Shown: positions 38,529-49,151, counted from the first letter of the stretch. The stretch is DNA of 64,000 nucleotides from Ahniella sp. (GCA_016712105.1 JADJRU010000005.1:186001-250000), one strand, 5' to 3'. Notes: generated by a model not told the origin, from the sequence alone. Numbers and translations are program-made.

Positions 38529-39497
38529 TCATTCGTATCCGTTCAGCGCCAGGCGCAACTGGATTTTCGCTTCCTCGCGCAGTGCGATCGGCGCTACCAC
38601 TTCGGCATCCGGGCCATAACGCAGGACATCCATCAGCAGTTCGCGCGCATTGGAGTACGGCACGCGCAACTCGTAGTGACCGTCGGGCAAAAAGTGACCC
38701 TCCTGCTTGGAATGCCAATGTTCCTCGGCCACCCAGCGGGCGGCCTTCGGCGAAAAACGGATGGTCGCCCACGCCTTCGGGGGCCCGGAAAAAATGCCGT
38801 AACTGGACGCAAGCTGGGTATCGAGTTCGATTTCGGCAACATCCACGGCCACCGCCTCGACAATCTCGGCATCGACGATGCGGTCCAGCGAAAAACTGCG
38901 CAGCGCCGAACGATCCGGATCAAACGCGTCGAGATACCAGTTTTCACGGTAGTGCGTGAGTCGCTGAGGCGAGACCACCCGCTCGGTCTCCGAGCCGGTG
39001 GTGCGGGCGCGGTAGCGGAACTTGAGTTGTTTGCGTTCGAGCACGCTGCTGGCCACACGCCGGAACACCACCTCATCGAGACGGCGGGACATGGCTCGTG
39101 TCACGCGGACCCGTTCAATCGGGAAACGTTTACCCTGGAACTGATCGTCGAGCAGTCGCTCGATTCGAGTTCGCAACGGGGCCAGCGCACCACTGAGCAC
39201 TTCACCACCCGATCGCGCCAGCACCTGGTGCATGGCCAGCAACGATTCAAGTTCGCTGCTCGACAACCAAAGACCCGGCAACTCGAACCGCTCGGCTTCT
39301 TCCTGGTTGTAGAAAATCGAACTGGTGTTGTCGTGGGTGTCGATCGGCGCACCCAGCGCGTCGCGCAGGAAGGAGATGTCGCGATACAGCGTGGCGCGCG
39401 AGCACTCGAGCTCGTCCATCAGCTTTTGCTGCGACACCGGGTAACGGGCCACCTTGAGCAGGCGGTGCAGCTTGAGAATACGTTCGTAACGGTCCAT
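38529..39497 (-). CDS. WYL-domain transcriptional regulator (YafY family)
   Basis: 322 residues. The N-terminal winged helix is LKVARYPVSQQKLMDELECS and then RATLYRDISFLRDALGAPI. A WYL domain follows with RVVSPQRLTHYRENWYLDAF, and a C-terminal WCX segment ends GPDAEVVAPIALREEAKIQL. These proteins often sense nucleotides or nucleic acid and act as repressors. It is divergent from folA with about 80 bases between starts, so it may control that promoter or its own. No DNA-repair or defence gene stands beside it except recBD further downstream. Confidence 0.9.
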   Translation of the reverse strand: MDRYERILKLHRLLKVARYPVSQQKLMDELECSRATLYRDISFLRDALGAPIDTHDNTSSIFYNQEEAERFELPGLWLSSSELESLLAMHQVLARSGGEVLSGALAPLRTRIERLLDDQFQGKRFPIERVRVTRAMSRRLDEVVFRRVASSVLERKQLKFRYRARTTGSETERVVSPQRLTHYRENWYLDAFDPDRSALRSFSLDRIVDAEIVEAVAVDVAEIELDTQLASSYGIFSGPPKAWATIRFSPKAARWVAEEHWHSKQEGHFLPDGHYELRVPYSNARELLMDVLRYGPDAEVVAPIALREEAKIQLRLALNGYE

Positions 39498-39578
39498 GCC
39501 CCATTGTGCCGGATGCGCGGCGGTATTGCAGGCCTGGCTGTCGATACGGAAGCATTCCGGTCATGGTTCAATACCCGG

Positions 39579-40082
39579 ATGACTGAACTCCGACTCATTG
39601 CCGCACTCGACCGCCGGTTTGCCATCGGCATCGACAATCGTATGCCTTGGCACCTGCCCGACGACCTCAAGCGATTCAAGGCGCTGACCCAGGGATCGCC
39701 CGTGCTGATGGGTCGAAAGACGGCTGAATCCCTGGGCCGCGCGCTGCCGAAACGGCGCAACCTGGTGTTGTCGCGCGAACGCCGGGTTCCGTTTGCCGGC
39801 ATGGAATCGGTGGCCAGCGTGGACGAGGCGCTTGCCTTGACCGACGCCGAGGTGCTGTGGGTGATTGGCGGTGGCGAGGTCTACCGGCTTTGCCTGGAGC
39901 GCGCCACAACCATGGCACTGACACATGTCGACACCGAACTCACCGAAGCGGACGCGTGGTTTCCAGCGTTTGATCCGGCGGAATGGCGAGTCGTGAATGA
40001 GGAGGCCCGATCGCCGGATGCCGCCCATACATTCGCGTTTCGTTTTGTGGATTACGTTCGACGTTGCGCCGCCTTTTTTTGA
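39579..40082 (+). CDS. folA: Dihydrofolate reductase
   Basis: 167 residues with LRLIAALDRRFAIGIDNRMP, WHLPDDLKRFKALTQGSPVL, MGRKTAESLGRALPKRRN and WVIGGGEVYRLCL: the substrate and NADPH-binding blocks of DHFR. It reduces dihydrofolate to tetrahydrofolate in the cytoplasm. The gene ends in a run of seven T (CCTTTTTTTGA), encoding a C-terminal AAFF, so the exact last residues depend on that homopolymer being read correctly. It is divergent from the WYL regulator. Confidence 0.95.
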   Translation: MTELRLIAALDRRFAIGIDNRMPWHLPDDLKRFKALTQGSPVLMGRKTAESLGRALPKRRNLVLSRERRVPFAGMESVASVDEALALTDAEVLWVIGGGEVYRLCLERATTMALTHVDTELTEADAWFPAFDPAEWRVVNEEARSPDAAHTFAFRFVDYVRRCAAFF

Positions 40083-40315
40083 GCGGCAGACTTCGAGCGG
40101 GGGGCCCCGCACCGCCGGGGCCTGGAAAAACCAACAAACAAACAAGGGGGAGCGGCCCGGGGGGTCAACACCACGCACCGATCGATTCCGCCCGCGTGCT
40201 TCGCTGCGAAGCAGCGAAGTGCTTGCCTAAACCTTCCAACCCTCCCCGGGACATCGGGAGGCATCGTCGCACCGCGGCTGAGCCGCGACCGCGATTGTTT
40301 CAAGTCCACACTGGA
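40083..40315. other. Intergenic GC-rich region with palindromes
   Basis: No gene is evident. It contains two GC-rich inverted segments (GGGGGGCCCC at about 40098-40110 and GGCCCGGGGGG near 40160) and a REP-like part at about 40190-40300 (TTCGCTGCGAAGCAGCGAAG and CCGCGGCTGAGCCGCG). It separates convergent folA and queD. Confidence 0.45.
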
Positions 40316-40675
40316 TCAGTCAGCGCCGTTGTACCGGCATCCGGACGTGCAGGTTTCACGCACGACGACTTCCGACAACAACGGCAACACCGGCTTCAAT
40401 CGTTGCCAGATCCAGCGCGCGAGATTTTCGCTGGTCGGATTGTCGAGCCCTTCGATGTCATTGAGGTAGTGGTGATCCAGTTGATCGTAGAACGGCTTGA
40501 ACGCCACCTTGATGTCGGCGAAGTCGATGACCCAGCCGGTTTTCGGATCCACCGGACCCTCGACGTGGATTTCGACTTCGAAGGAATGGCCATGCAGCCG
40601 CGCGCACTTGTGGCCGGGCGGAACATGCGGCAGCCGGTGGGCGGCCTCAATGTGAAAGGATTTGAACAGGTTCAT
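40316..40675 (-). CDS. queD: 6-carboxy-5,6,7,8-tetrahydropterin synthase
   Basis: 119 residues, normal length. The zinc His ligands and catalytic Cys are in SFHIEAAHRLPHVPPGHKCA and RLHGHSFEVEI. GWVIDFADIKVAFKPFYDQL, DHHYLNDIEG and NPTSENLARWIWQ complete the QueD family pattern, and a late ETCTSGCRYNG gives the closing motif. It makes CPH4 in the queuosine/7-deazaguanine pathway. It starts 9 bases after the recD stop, so it is probably transcribed with recBD. Confidence 0.93.
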   Translation of the reverse strand: MNLFKSFHIEAAHRLPHVPPGHKCARLHGHSFEVEIHVEGPVDPKTGWVIDFADIKVAFKPFYDQLDHHYLNDIEGLDNPTSENLARWIWQRLKPVLPLLSEVVVRETCTSGCRYNGAD

Positions 40676-40684
40676 GGTGAAACC

Positions 40685-42265
40685 TTACCAGCTTGGGCCT
40701 GAGCTTCCCAACCGTTGACCGAGTCCGCTGCTGCGCGCCAGCGGCCGCGCCAGGGCCGTTTCCAGTGACGCGGGCGCCCCGAGAATCACGACCCGCTGCC
40801 GGGCCCGGGTGATCGCGGTGTACAACAGTTCCCGCGACAACACGGCGCTGGCCCGATCAGGCAGCACCAGCACGATACTGGCGAATTCACTGCCTTGAGC
40901 CCTGTGGACCGTCAGGGCATAACCCGGCGCAAATCGCGGCAGCAATGCCTCCGGGACAAACAGAGTGCCGCGCCGGAACCCGCGGATCCCGTCCTGGACG
41001 ATCAGTTCGCCCAGATCGCCGTTCCACAGATCGAGTTCGGGCACACTGGCCTCAAGCAGGATCGGCACGGGGCGATTCGGGCCGGCGCCATGGGGCCAAT
41101 ACGCTTCGAGGAACGCGTTCACACCGGTCACCCCGAACGAGCCGGCCCGATGCGCACACAGAAACGCCACGCCCGCATTCAGTGTTTTTCCGTCCGCGCG
41201 GGCAGCATCGACCTGGCGCGACAGATGGTCGTGTAATTCGGCAGGGTTGTGGCAGGGGTAAAACGCCACATGATCCGGGGCCTCATCCAATGCGGCAGCG
41301 AAGGCATCGTGGTCGCCGGCACGTGCGGCCTCGGCGAGCGGGAACAGCGCCCGATCGGCGCGGAAGTTGTGACGTAACAGACAATGGTTCCGGCTATCCG
41401 GATCACGCAAGGACAAGGCTTCGAACAAGTCGCCGAGGACCCGCCCGGCTTCGACGGAGGCCAGCTGCGCCGGATCCCCGACCAGCACCAGGGCCGTTTC
41501 CGGCGTCAAGGCAGCCAGCAATCGATCGAGTAGCCCGAGATCCAGCATCGACGCTTCGTCGATGATCACTGCGGCTGCATCGGTCAGCACATCACGATCC
41601 TTCAGCAACCGATGGACGGTGCCGGTTCGCGGCGCCTCAGTGACTGAGCCCATGGCCACATGATGGGCTTCCAGCGATTCACGCAGGCGCTGCGCTGCTT
41701 TGCCCGTCGGCGCCGCCAGAAGCACCGGGCGATTCGGCGCGAGCTTGAGGAACCCGTCGCGGATCAACGCGATACTTCGGGTTTTGCCGGTACCCGGACC
41801 ACCACCGAGCACAAACAGGCTGGCGCGCAAGGCATCGGCTGCCGCCCGTTCCTGCACCTGGGTGCTCGCATCGGCCACTGTCTGCGCCGCCGATCCGGAA
41901 ACAAACCGGGGCGGCGCTTGCAGACGCGCGTCCAAGGCCGTTGCCACGCGGATTTCCTGTGCCCACTGTCGACGCAGGTACAGGCGCGTCGACAGATCAC
42001 GAGCAAGCAAAGGATGATCCGGCGGCACCGCATCAAGACACGCCGCTACCGGCACCAACAAGGCCAAACCGTCGATCCGGACATCGTCTTCGATCACATC
42101 GGACAGATCGATGCCGATGTCGCCCCGTTGCTCGGCGTCCGCGGCAAGCCAGGCCGCGGCCACGAGTGCATCGTTGGCACCCTGTGCACGCAGCATCGCG
42201 GCAAATCGCAGCGCAACCGTGGCGAACTCGGGGGATGCGGGCGGACGCCAGCGCTCAGTGTCCAT
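40685..42265 (-). CDS. recD: Exodeoxyribonuclease V alpha subunit
   Basis: 526 residues, slightly shorter than E. coli RecD. It is a superfamily 1B helicase with Walker A LGGGPGTGKTRSIALI, the DEAS motif VIIDEASMLDLGLLDRLLAA, GDPAQLASVEAGRVLGDL, and the C-terminal UvrD-type ALTVHRAQGSEFASIVLVL and YTAITRARQRVVILG. It is the fast 5'-3' helicase of RecBCD, acting on double-strand breaks. It overlaps recB by 11 bases. No recC is present in the window. Confidence 0.93.
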   Translation of the reverse strand: MDTERWRPPASPEFATVALRFAAMLRAQGANDALVAAAWLAADAEQRGDIGIDLSDVIEDDVRIDGLALLVPVAACLDAVPPDHPLLARDLSTRLYLRRQWAQEIRVATALDARLQAPPRFVSGSAAQTVADASTQVQERAAADALRASLFVLGGGPGTGKTRSIALIRDGFLKLAPNRPVLLAAPTGKAAQRLRESLEAHHVAMGSVTEAPRTGTVHRLLKDRDVLTDAAAVIIDEASMLDLGLLDRLLAALTPETALVLVGDPAQLASVEAGRVLGDLFEALSLRDPDSRNHCLLRHNFRADRALFPLAEAARAGDHDAFAAALDEAPDHVAFYPCHNPAELHDHLSRQVDAARADGKTLNAGVAFLCAHRAGSFGVTGVNAFLEAYWPHGAGPNRPVPILLEASVPELDLWNGDLGELIVQDGIRGFRRGTLFVPEALLPRFAPGYALTVHRAQGSEFASIVLVLPDRASAVLSRELLYTAITRARQRVVILGAPASLETALARPLARSSGLGQRLGSSGPSW

Positions 42266-45200
42266 CAGTGCCTCCAGCCAGCATCAGGTCGGCCATCCCC
42301 TGGATCAGCGCCAGGGGTGGCGTGTCCACGAACACGCCGGCGGACGGTCCGAGGCCAATCCCCCGAACGAACAGGTAGACGGCTCCGCCCAACTGTTGCT
42401 CGGGCACATAGGCCGCACCAAGCCGTTGCCGCAAGTGGCGATCCAGCGCGAGCAGATAGATCAGGTACTGAAGGCGATACTGGCCATGACGCATGGCGTT
42501 GCCGAGCGCAACGGGCGCGTAATCGGCGACCCGTGCACCCAGCCAGTTGCTCTTGTAGTCGCAGACAAAGAATCGGCCGCCAACGTGGCAGACCAGATCC
42601 GCGCTGCCGGTCAACAAACCCCGCCAGGAATCCTGCCCTTCCAGCAACTCGGCACACTCGGCGTAACCGTGATGCCGCAGCAATGCCACGAGTCGCGGCA
42701 TCAAAAAGGGCCGAATCGCCAGGTCGAATCCAAACTCCGTTGCACGTTCGTGATCCGCCAGGTCTGCGAGCGCGGGCAAGGGCCCCACCGGTGTTTCCAG
42801 CACTCGTTGCAACAGTCGCACCAGCGGCGCCCGCAACACCCGCTGGCTGGCGTCACCAACGCCCAGTTGTGCCATGGCGCGGATCCAATCGGTGTCCTCT
42901 GGCCAGCGCTCCGGGTGTTTGAGCCCGACTTCGAGCAAGCCATGCAAGACATCGCCGAAACCCGTGCCACGCAGGCTGCCAAGCAAGGCCAACTCTTGAT
43001 CGGCCGCTTCGATATCAGAGGGTTCGACCAACAGGATTTCCGGCGCAGGCAACCCTGATTCATCGGCTGCCGGACTGCGCATTGCCGGGCGATCGATTCT
43101 CGACAGGCCATGCGCCTCACCTGCCCGCAAACTCGAAAAGCTCTCGACCTGCAGGGCCGGCAGCGGCACGGGTCGAGGCAGTAGAGGCCAATCCGGCCAC
43201 TGCGTCTGCACCGGCACCAATGCGGTATCGGGCATGGATTCCAGAGCGATGCGGTTCGGCGCCTGCTCGGCCTGTGCCGCCAGAAAAGCGGACCAGTCAG
43301 GCGCTGATTGCGCGACCAGTGCCGACATCAGCCGATCGTCGGGTTTGTCGCCGGGGCGAATCAGGACATTCAGCAGGGCCGCACGGGTGAGCGCCACATA
43401 GGCAAGACGACGGTCTTCCACATCGGCGCCAGCGCCCGGCCCGCTTGCTGCGGAGCTCCCTTGCGACTTGGCGGTTTCCGACTCGCACCAGGTGAGCGCA
43501 CCCTGAGGTGACAACGACCACTGGCGCGCGCTGCGTTGTTTCACCGTGGAGAACAGCGACGGCAACAACACGATCGGAAATTCGAGTCCCTTGGCGGCAT
43601 GGATGGTGCACACGGTGACCGCTTGAGCGAGTGCGGTGGGACGAGCACGGGTGGTGTCGCGATCCTCGTTGCCCTCTTTCACCAAACCACGCAGGGTGAT
43701 CAATCGTTCCAGTGCACTGGCGATGGAACAGGGCGCGTCTGCCAGCAAGGTCAGCAAGTGCGCACTGTCGACTTGCCACTGGGCACCCGAACCATTCGCA
43801 AGCGCTCGGGCCGTGGCGGCCGGCAAACGATGTGCCAGGGCCGCTGCGACCCCTTCGCGTTCTACGGCCGCCGCCAGCGAACGCATGTCCAGCAACAATC
43901 GTTCGGCACGCACCGGCGATACCTCGGACAACTCCGTCAGCGGCACGCCGATCCACGGGCTGGGCCAGGCTGCGCGCCGGGTTTCCGGCTCGTCCATTCG
44001 CTCCAGCGCTCTCAACAACAACACCAGGTGATCGGCCGCAGCGGTCGTCAGGACTGATTGATGTCGTTTGAGATTCGCGAACAATCCCCGTTTCGCCAAA
44101 GCCGCAGCAACCTCCTCGGCCTCATCGTTCCGGCGAACGAGTACGGCAAAGTCCGCCGGTGTCAGCGGGCGATCCGTGCTGAAACGTTGTGTCGCCAGCA
44201 CCGACTGAATCCAGTCCGCACAGGCTTGTTCCGGCTCCTGTTGATCCAACTGTACCTGGATCATCGCCGGCACGATTTCCTGCGTGCGATCGTTCAGCGT
44301 CACCGCGTGATCGGGCTCACTGGGGCGCAGACGCAGTTCGGGATGCGCAAAACTGTCGGCGCCTGAGAACAGGGTGTTCACCGCTTCGACCAAGGAAGCA
44401 CGGGATCGGAAATTGCGCGCCAGCCGACCCTGAGCGCTGGCCAGCTCGCGTCTTGCCGCGAGATACACCGACAAGTCGGCACCGCGGAACGCATAGATGG
44501 ACTGTTTGGGATCACCGATCATGCCCAGCAAGCGGCTGGGTGCCGAAGCAAACAGGGTTTGAAAGATCTGCAGTTGCGCGGCATCGGTGTCCTGGAACTC
44601 GTCGATCAGGACGTGCCGGAATCGTTGCTGCAGCGCCTGCCGAAAACCCAGGTCGTGATCGACCCTGGCCCGCAATTGCAGAATCAGGTCGGCGTATCGC
44701 AAAGCTCGGCGTTCATCCAACAGCAATTCCAGACGGCGCTGGAAGTCGCGCAACACGCGTGTTCCCAGCACTTCATGCATCGTCACGCGTAATGGTTCGC
44801 GCGCCGCATCCAACGCCTGCCCCAGTACAAATACTGCGTCGGGGCACTTGAGTTTGGCGCTTTTGGGTGTCCATTCGGCGGCCGATAATGCCTTGAGCTT
44901 GAGCAGTTCGGTCCATCGCCCGGCATCGATGGCCTCAAACCACTGGATCAGTGCCTTTTGTGCCGCGGCACGGAGCGTGGATCCCGTATTCAGATGTTCT
45001 TCGATGTGCGGGCGGATCGCCTTCAGGTCATCCACCGCGCGGATCAGCGCCTGCCAGTGCGCCTCACGGCGATCGTCCGCTGCCGGCGGCGCGTGCTCCA
45101 TGGTGTCCGCAATCGGCAACAACTCGCGGACAATCTCTTCAGGCTCTGAATACAGTGCCGACAAGGGACAGGGTGAGGATTCTTCCGTGGTGAGGAGTTG

Positions 45201-45696
45201 CCGCCAGGTATCGAGCACCGAATCCGTCAGGACGCGCTTCGTCGTGACCAGTTCTTCGACCCGGAGGTCGGCGAAGTCGGCGAGGCTCTGCCGCGCAAAC
45301 CCGTGGATGGTCCTGATTTGCGCGAGGTCCGACGACTGCCGGGCCAAACGAAGCTTCAGTCGCAGGTCATGCAGCACGAATCGCTGGGCCTGCAACGTCA
45401 GATAAGCCGCCAATTCTAGCGCTCGCGGACCGTTCGGCACCGCATCGTCCGTCAGCAGATACTCTGCCTGCAGCAACAAGGCCGAGACGCGAAAGCGCAA
45501 TTCTTCGCAGGCTCGATCCGTGAATGTCACCACCAGGACTTCGGGCAGTTTTGCTTCGGTTTCCACGATCAAGCGCAAGACCCAATGCACCAAGGCATGC
45601 GTCTTGCCGGTACCGGCATTCGCTTCCAGCAACACCAGGGCCGCACAGCGGAAAATCCTGCCAGCGTTGGAAACCCGAGGCCTGGTTCATCGGCAT
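42255..45696 (-). CDS. recB: Exodeoxyribonuclease V beta subunit (5'-proximal frameshift)
   Basis: About 1,150 residues. Helicase motif I is LLEANAGTGKTHALVHW, followed by VVTFTDRACEELRFRV, FRHVLIDEFQDTDAAQLQIF, GDPKQSIYAFRGAD, VCTIHAAKGLEFPIVLLPSL and AYVALTRAALLNVL. The C-terminal nuclease is GSADLVCHVGGRFFVCDYKS and then NWLG, the RecB nuclease motif. The frame is broken near 45640-45652, between FQRWQDFPLC and ALVLLEANAG; one base is probably missing. The start at 45696 (or 45690) lies 22 bases after the stop of the aryl polyene dehydratase. recC, normally just upstream, is absent here. Confidence 0.9.
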
Positions 45697-45717
45697 GAGG
45701 TCCGATCGTGATGGGCA

Positions 45718-46155
45718 TCAGGCATGCAACATGACCATCGCACGTCCCTCACCCAACAACACGCCGTCATGATGGATGCGGAACTGGTATTGCCATGACG
45801 TCGGCGTTGACGCGACCAGTTCGGCCTCGGTTTCGAGTGGTCCGGGCAAGTCGTCGAGCCGCGTGACAAACAGGTTCACCCCGCGCAACGACACCAGCAA
45901 GCCCGGCTCCGCACGACGGCCTTCGGCGCGGGCCAGCAAACCACCATGAACCGCCATCGCCTGGGCGCCGTATTCGGAAAGATGCACCGACGACAAACCG
46001 CCGACGCGGCGCAAGGGGTGATCCAAATCGTGGTGGCCGTGCGCAAGCAGGCGAATGTGCTGCGGATCGAATGAGACGACGGCATCGTGCAGGCACATGC
46101 CGCCTTGATGCGGGATCAACGCGGCAATCTCGGCATGGCTATTGGGCAATGTCAC
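45718..46155 (-). CDS. ApeP-like 3-hydroxyacyl-ACP dehydratase (aryl polyene cluster)
   Basis: 145 residues, hotdog fold. It shows LIPHQGGMCLHDAVVSFDP (the active His region IPHxxxM), HLSEYGAQAMAVHGGLLAR, and SWQYQFRIHHDGVLLGEGRA. These match the ApeP/XanG-type 3-hydroxyacyl-ACP dehydratases found in aryl polyene and xanthomonadin clusters. It introduces the double bonds of the polyene after ketoreduction. It is the last gene of the minus-strand operon that starts with the ACP at 51294, and its start is 9 bases after the exporter's stop. Confidence 0.85.
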   Translation of the reverse strand: MTLPNSHAEIAALIPHQGGMCLHDAVVSFDPQHIRLLAHGHHDLDHPLRRVGGLSSVHLSEYGAQAMAVHGGLLARAEGRRAEPGLLVSLRGVNLFVTRLDDLPGPLETEAELVASTPTSWQYQFRIHHDGVLLGEGRAMVMLHA

Positions 46156-46164
46156 GGTTCGTAC

Positions 46165-48507
46165 TCAGGTTGATGGGGCAACGGATCGGCGTGTTTGCAG
46201 CAGGATCAACGCAAGCAGGAAGTTACACAAGACACCAAGGCTGACGGTCAGCCCCAACGCCCGCAAGACCGGCAGACTGGACGTAGCCAGCAAGGCAAAC
46301 ACCATCATCGTCGAGCCGGCACAAACCAGCAAGGCATGTCGGCTGGCGAGCGGATCATCCTGACCTGAAGGGTCCGCCGATTCGTGTTCGGATGCTTCGA
46401 AGAACAGCGCGTAGTCGATTCCGAGACCGGCGGCGAGCACCAGCGCAATCAAGTGGAACAGGGACAGCGGGATGCCGAGTGCCGACAGCAGGGCCAGCAC
46501 GAACACGGTCGACAACAGCATCGGCAAGATCACGCGCAGTGTGCGCCGCCACGAGCGTAATGCGAGGGCGATCACTGCACCCAGCAGCAGCGCTGCCACC
46601 AGCAAGCTGTCCAGCACATGCTGGCGATAACGCACCACCATCTGTTCGGAGGCGCCCTTCAGGTCGAGCAAACGTACATGCGGCCGGGCCTTGGCCCAGT
46701 CGGCGATGCGACCGGCTTCCACCTCGCCACTGAGTGTGATCAGCGCGGTGGCGCCGCTCTCGCCGTCCAGCAGCAGACTGTCGAGCTTGAGTGCCAGCGG
46801 CGATCCGGCGAAGTCCTTCGGGCTCAAGGGTCGGGCTTCGCGCGCAGTCGCCAGATCATCCAGGAACGGGGTGAAGACCTCGGCGTCGAACGCCGTGTCG
46901 GCGACTGCCGACGCCACGATCAACTGGGCGGCCTCCGGGTCGGGCAGCTTTGCCTGCCGTGCGCGTTGTGTGACCTCGGCAGGCAACAATCGGGCAGCAT
47001 GTTCGTAGCCGGCCATCACGCCGGCGCCCACCAGTTGCTGGAGTTCGGGGTCGAGTTGTTCCAGCGATTCGAGTGCGGCCTGGGCCGTCGCCGCGTCGAT
47101 CACAAGCAGGTACCGCATGTCCGGTGTGCCCAGCGCACGCCGCAGTTCGATTTCGCGATCAAGCCAGGCTTTCGGCAACGGTGACAGTCGCGCCAGATTG
47201 TTTTCCCAAGCGGGGCCGCCCTGCCAGACAAGCCAACCCAGCGCGATCACGGCGAGCACGGGCACCAGCGGGCGAAACGTGGCGAGCTGCCGGAACGCGG
47301 TGGCAGTCGCCTGCAAAGCGCGTGATCGATCCTGTGCAGGGGCCGAACCGACCCAGTCCGGCAGAATCCAGCGCGTGATGACGGCAGCAACGAGCAGACC
47401 GGTGACGGTGAATACGGCAAGCTGCTGGAGACCAGCCACACCCGAGACATAAAACGCGAGATAGGCGATGGACGTGCTCGCCACACCAGTCAGCAAGGTC
47501 GGCCAGATGCTGCGTGCCGTGGCCTCGGCCGTGGTGTGTCGACTCAGATGCGACAAGAGGTGCAAAGGGTAGTCTTGTGCCACGCCGATCAGCGTGAATC
47601 CGAATGCCAGTGTGACCCCGTGTACGCTGCCGAATACGGAGGCGACGGCAGCGACTCCGGCCAGCCCTGCGGCCAACAGCGGCAACGCTCCAAGCAACAC
47701 ATAACGCATGCGCCGATAGGCCACCACCATCAGCAACACCATGCCGCCGGTGGCGATCAGTCCGAGCGTGTTGGCTTCGTTGCGGATACGCGCTTCCATG
47801 CGCACGCCATAGGCACCCGGCCCGTTGATCTGCAACTGGCTCGCCGATCCCTTCGCAAGCTCATCAAAAACGCTCTGGATCTGCGCGATCAGCGCCTTGT
47901 TTGCTGCCGCGTCGAATGCCGTGGCGATGGGCTCGACGATCAGCAGCGCGCGCGCGGGCGTGGTCTCGAACCAGACATCAAATTCCCGCTGCGGCTCGGT
48001 GGATGGTTTCTGGCGTTCGGCCAGGTGCAGCACTTCGAGCGTGGGATCACGAGCGAGCCAGTCTTCGAGCAGGAACGCAGCCGGAGAGGCGAGCTCGCCC
48101 TCACGCTCGAGCAAGGCCTCGTGCAAGAGCTCGGCATGAAGTGGCTGCGTGTCGAATCGATCGGTCAGCAGGTATCGAAGATTGAGCAGCGATCCCGGCA
48201 AGTCGTCGAGCGACTCGCTGCCATTGGCCACCAGGCGCACAGGCGCCTGGTCCATCAAAGCCTGCTTCAGTTCCTGGGACTGTTCGGCCAATGTCTCGGG
48301 TTCAACGCCGTCGATGGTGAGGAACAACAGGCGTGAACCCGGCCCCTCGGCAATCTGGTCGAGCAACAAGTGTTCATCGGCCGTCTCGGGTGCCGGCATG
48401 AACGCGCGCAGATCGGCGCTGACGGTGAACTCGCGAACCACCACAAACCCCAGCAGTGCCAGAACCACCAGCAGAATCAGGAGTCGCAGGATGCGCCCGA
48501 AATTCAT
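46165..48507 (-). CDS. MMPL/RND-family exporter (aryl polyene cluster)
   Basis: About 780 residues with two repeats, each a first membrane helix (LRLLILLVVLALLGFVVVRE) plus a periplasmic loop and five helices. One cluster is ATGGMVLLMVVAYRRMRYVL, then GFTLIGVAQDYPLHLLSHLS. The second is SLLVAALLLGAVIALAL, then ALVLAAGLGIDYALFFEASE. The GxxxDY motifs (GVAQDYPL and GLGIDYAL) are typical of MMPL transporters. It presumably moves the aryl polyene or its lipid carrier across the inner membrane. The ATG at 48507 overlaps the LolA-like gene's stop (ATGA). Confidence 0.88.
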   Translation of the reverse strand: MNFGRILRLLILLVVLALLGFVVVREFTVSADLRAFMPAPETADEHLLLDQIAEGPGSRLLFLTIDGVEPETLAEQSQELKQALMDQAPVRLVANGSESLDDLPGSLLNLRYLLTDRFDTQPLHAELLHEALLEREGELASPAAFLLEDWLARDPTLEVLHLAERQKPSTEPQREFDVWFETTPARALLIVEPIATAFDAAANKALIAQIQSVFDELAKGSASQLQINGPGAYGVRMEARIRNEANTLGLIATGGMVLLMVVAYRRMRYVLLGALPLLAAGLAGVAAVASVFGSVHGVTLAFGFTLIGVAQDYPLHLLSHLSRHTTAEATARSIWPTLLTGVASTSIAYLAFYVSGVAGLQQLAVFTVTGLLVAAVITRWILPDWVGSAPAQDRSRALQATATAFRQLATFRPLVPVLAVIALGWLVWQGGPAWENNLARLSPLPKAWLDREIELRRALGTPDMRYLLVIDAATAQAALESLEQLDPELQQLVGAGVMAGYEHAARLLPAEVTQRARQAKLPDPEAAQLIVASAVADTAFDAEVFTPFLDDLATAREARPLSPKDFAGSPLALKLDSLLLDGESGATALITLSGEVEAGRIADWAKARPHVRLLDLKGASEQMVVRYRQHVLDSLLVAALLLGAVIALALRSWRRTLRVILPMLLSTVFVLALLSALGIPLSLFHLIALVLAAGLGIDYALFFEASEHESADPSGQDDPLASRHALLVCAGSTMMVFALLATSSLPVLRALGLTVSLGVLCNFLLALILLQTRRSVAPST

Positions 48508-49151
48508 GGCAGCCGGCAAAAGGTGAGCAAAGCCGGAGCATCCATGACGCCTTCGGCGACTGAAGTCGCCTTGGCACCGAGCAACACGATACTTTGTTCA
48601 CGATCCGGTTCGGCAAACACCAGGCACGACACGGTTGAGCCCGCGCCCAGAACATCGATGTGGCTGATCCGCTTCTGCATGGCGGCTGCGCGCGGCGTCA
48701 ATTTCAGCGTGAAGCCCGTGGCGGACTCGGTGAAGTCGAGTGTGAACAGCGGCGCAAGGCGCGCGGCATCACCGCCGAGCAGGCCGGTGAAACTGGCCAG
48801 AAGTGCCTGCAACTCGGGCACACGCTTGAGTGAAACCTGGCGCACTTTCTGGCCGGGGCGTTCGATACGAATCATGCCCTGCCCGATCGTGCTGGTCTCG
48901 GGCCGCGGGAGCCTGACCGCGCGCACCAACTGGTCGGCACCGAGATAACGCAATTCGCCCAGGCTTTTGACCGGCTGGCGCGTGAATCGCGAAAAGCGGT
49001 ATTCGACAAACGCCTCCTGCATCGGCGCCTCACGCTTGAATCGCGCGACGGCAGCCGTTGCATCACCGACCTTGCCCGTCGGCGCTTCAGCGTGTGCGAC
49101 GGTCGGGCTGATCGCCAGCAGCAAAAGGGCGAGGCGCTTGCCAGAAATCAT
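48504..49151 (-). CDS. LolA-like periplasmic carrier (aryl polyene cluster)
   Basis: 215 residues from the ATG at 49151: signal peptide MISGKRLALLLLAISPTVAHA, then MQEAFVEYRFSRFTRQPVKS, LGELRYLGADQLVRAVRLPR and LFTLDFTESATGFTLKLTPR. This is the outer-membrane lipoprotein-carrier (LolA) fold as found in aryl polyene clusters, where a dedicated LolA accompanies the MMPL exporter and acyltransferase. It probably shuttles the lipid-linked polyene to the outer membrane. Its start overlaps the acyltransferase by about 65 bases. Confidence 0.82.
   Translation of the reverse strand: MISGKRLALLLLAISPTVAHAEAPTGKVGDATAAVARFKREAPMQEAFVEYRFSRFTRQPVKSLGELRYLGADQLVRAVRLPRPETSTIGQGMIRIERPGQKVRQVSLKRVPELQALLASFTGLLGGDAARLAPLFTLDFTESATGFTLKLTPRAAAMQKRISHIDVLGAGSTVSCLVFAEPDREQSIVLLGAKATSVAEGVMDAPALLTFCRLP

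Noticed and set aside
38412..39578. Plus-strand N-terminal extension of dihydrofolate reductase
   Set aside because: The frame is antisense to the WYL regulator; DHFR of normal length starts at 39579.
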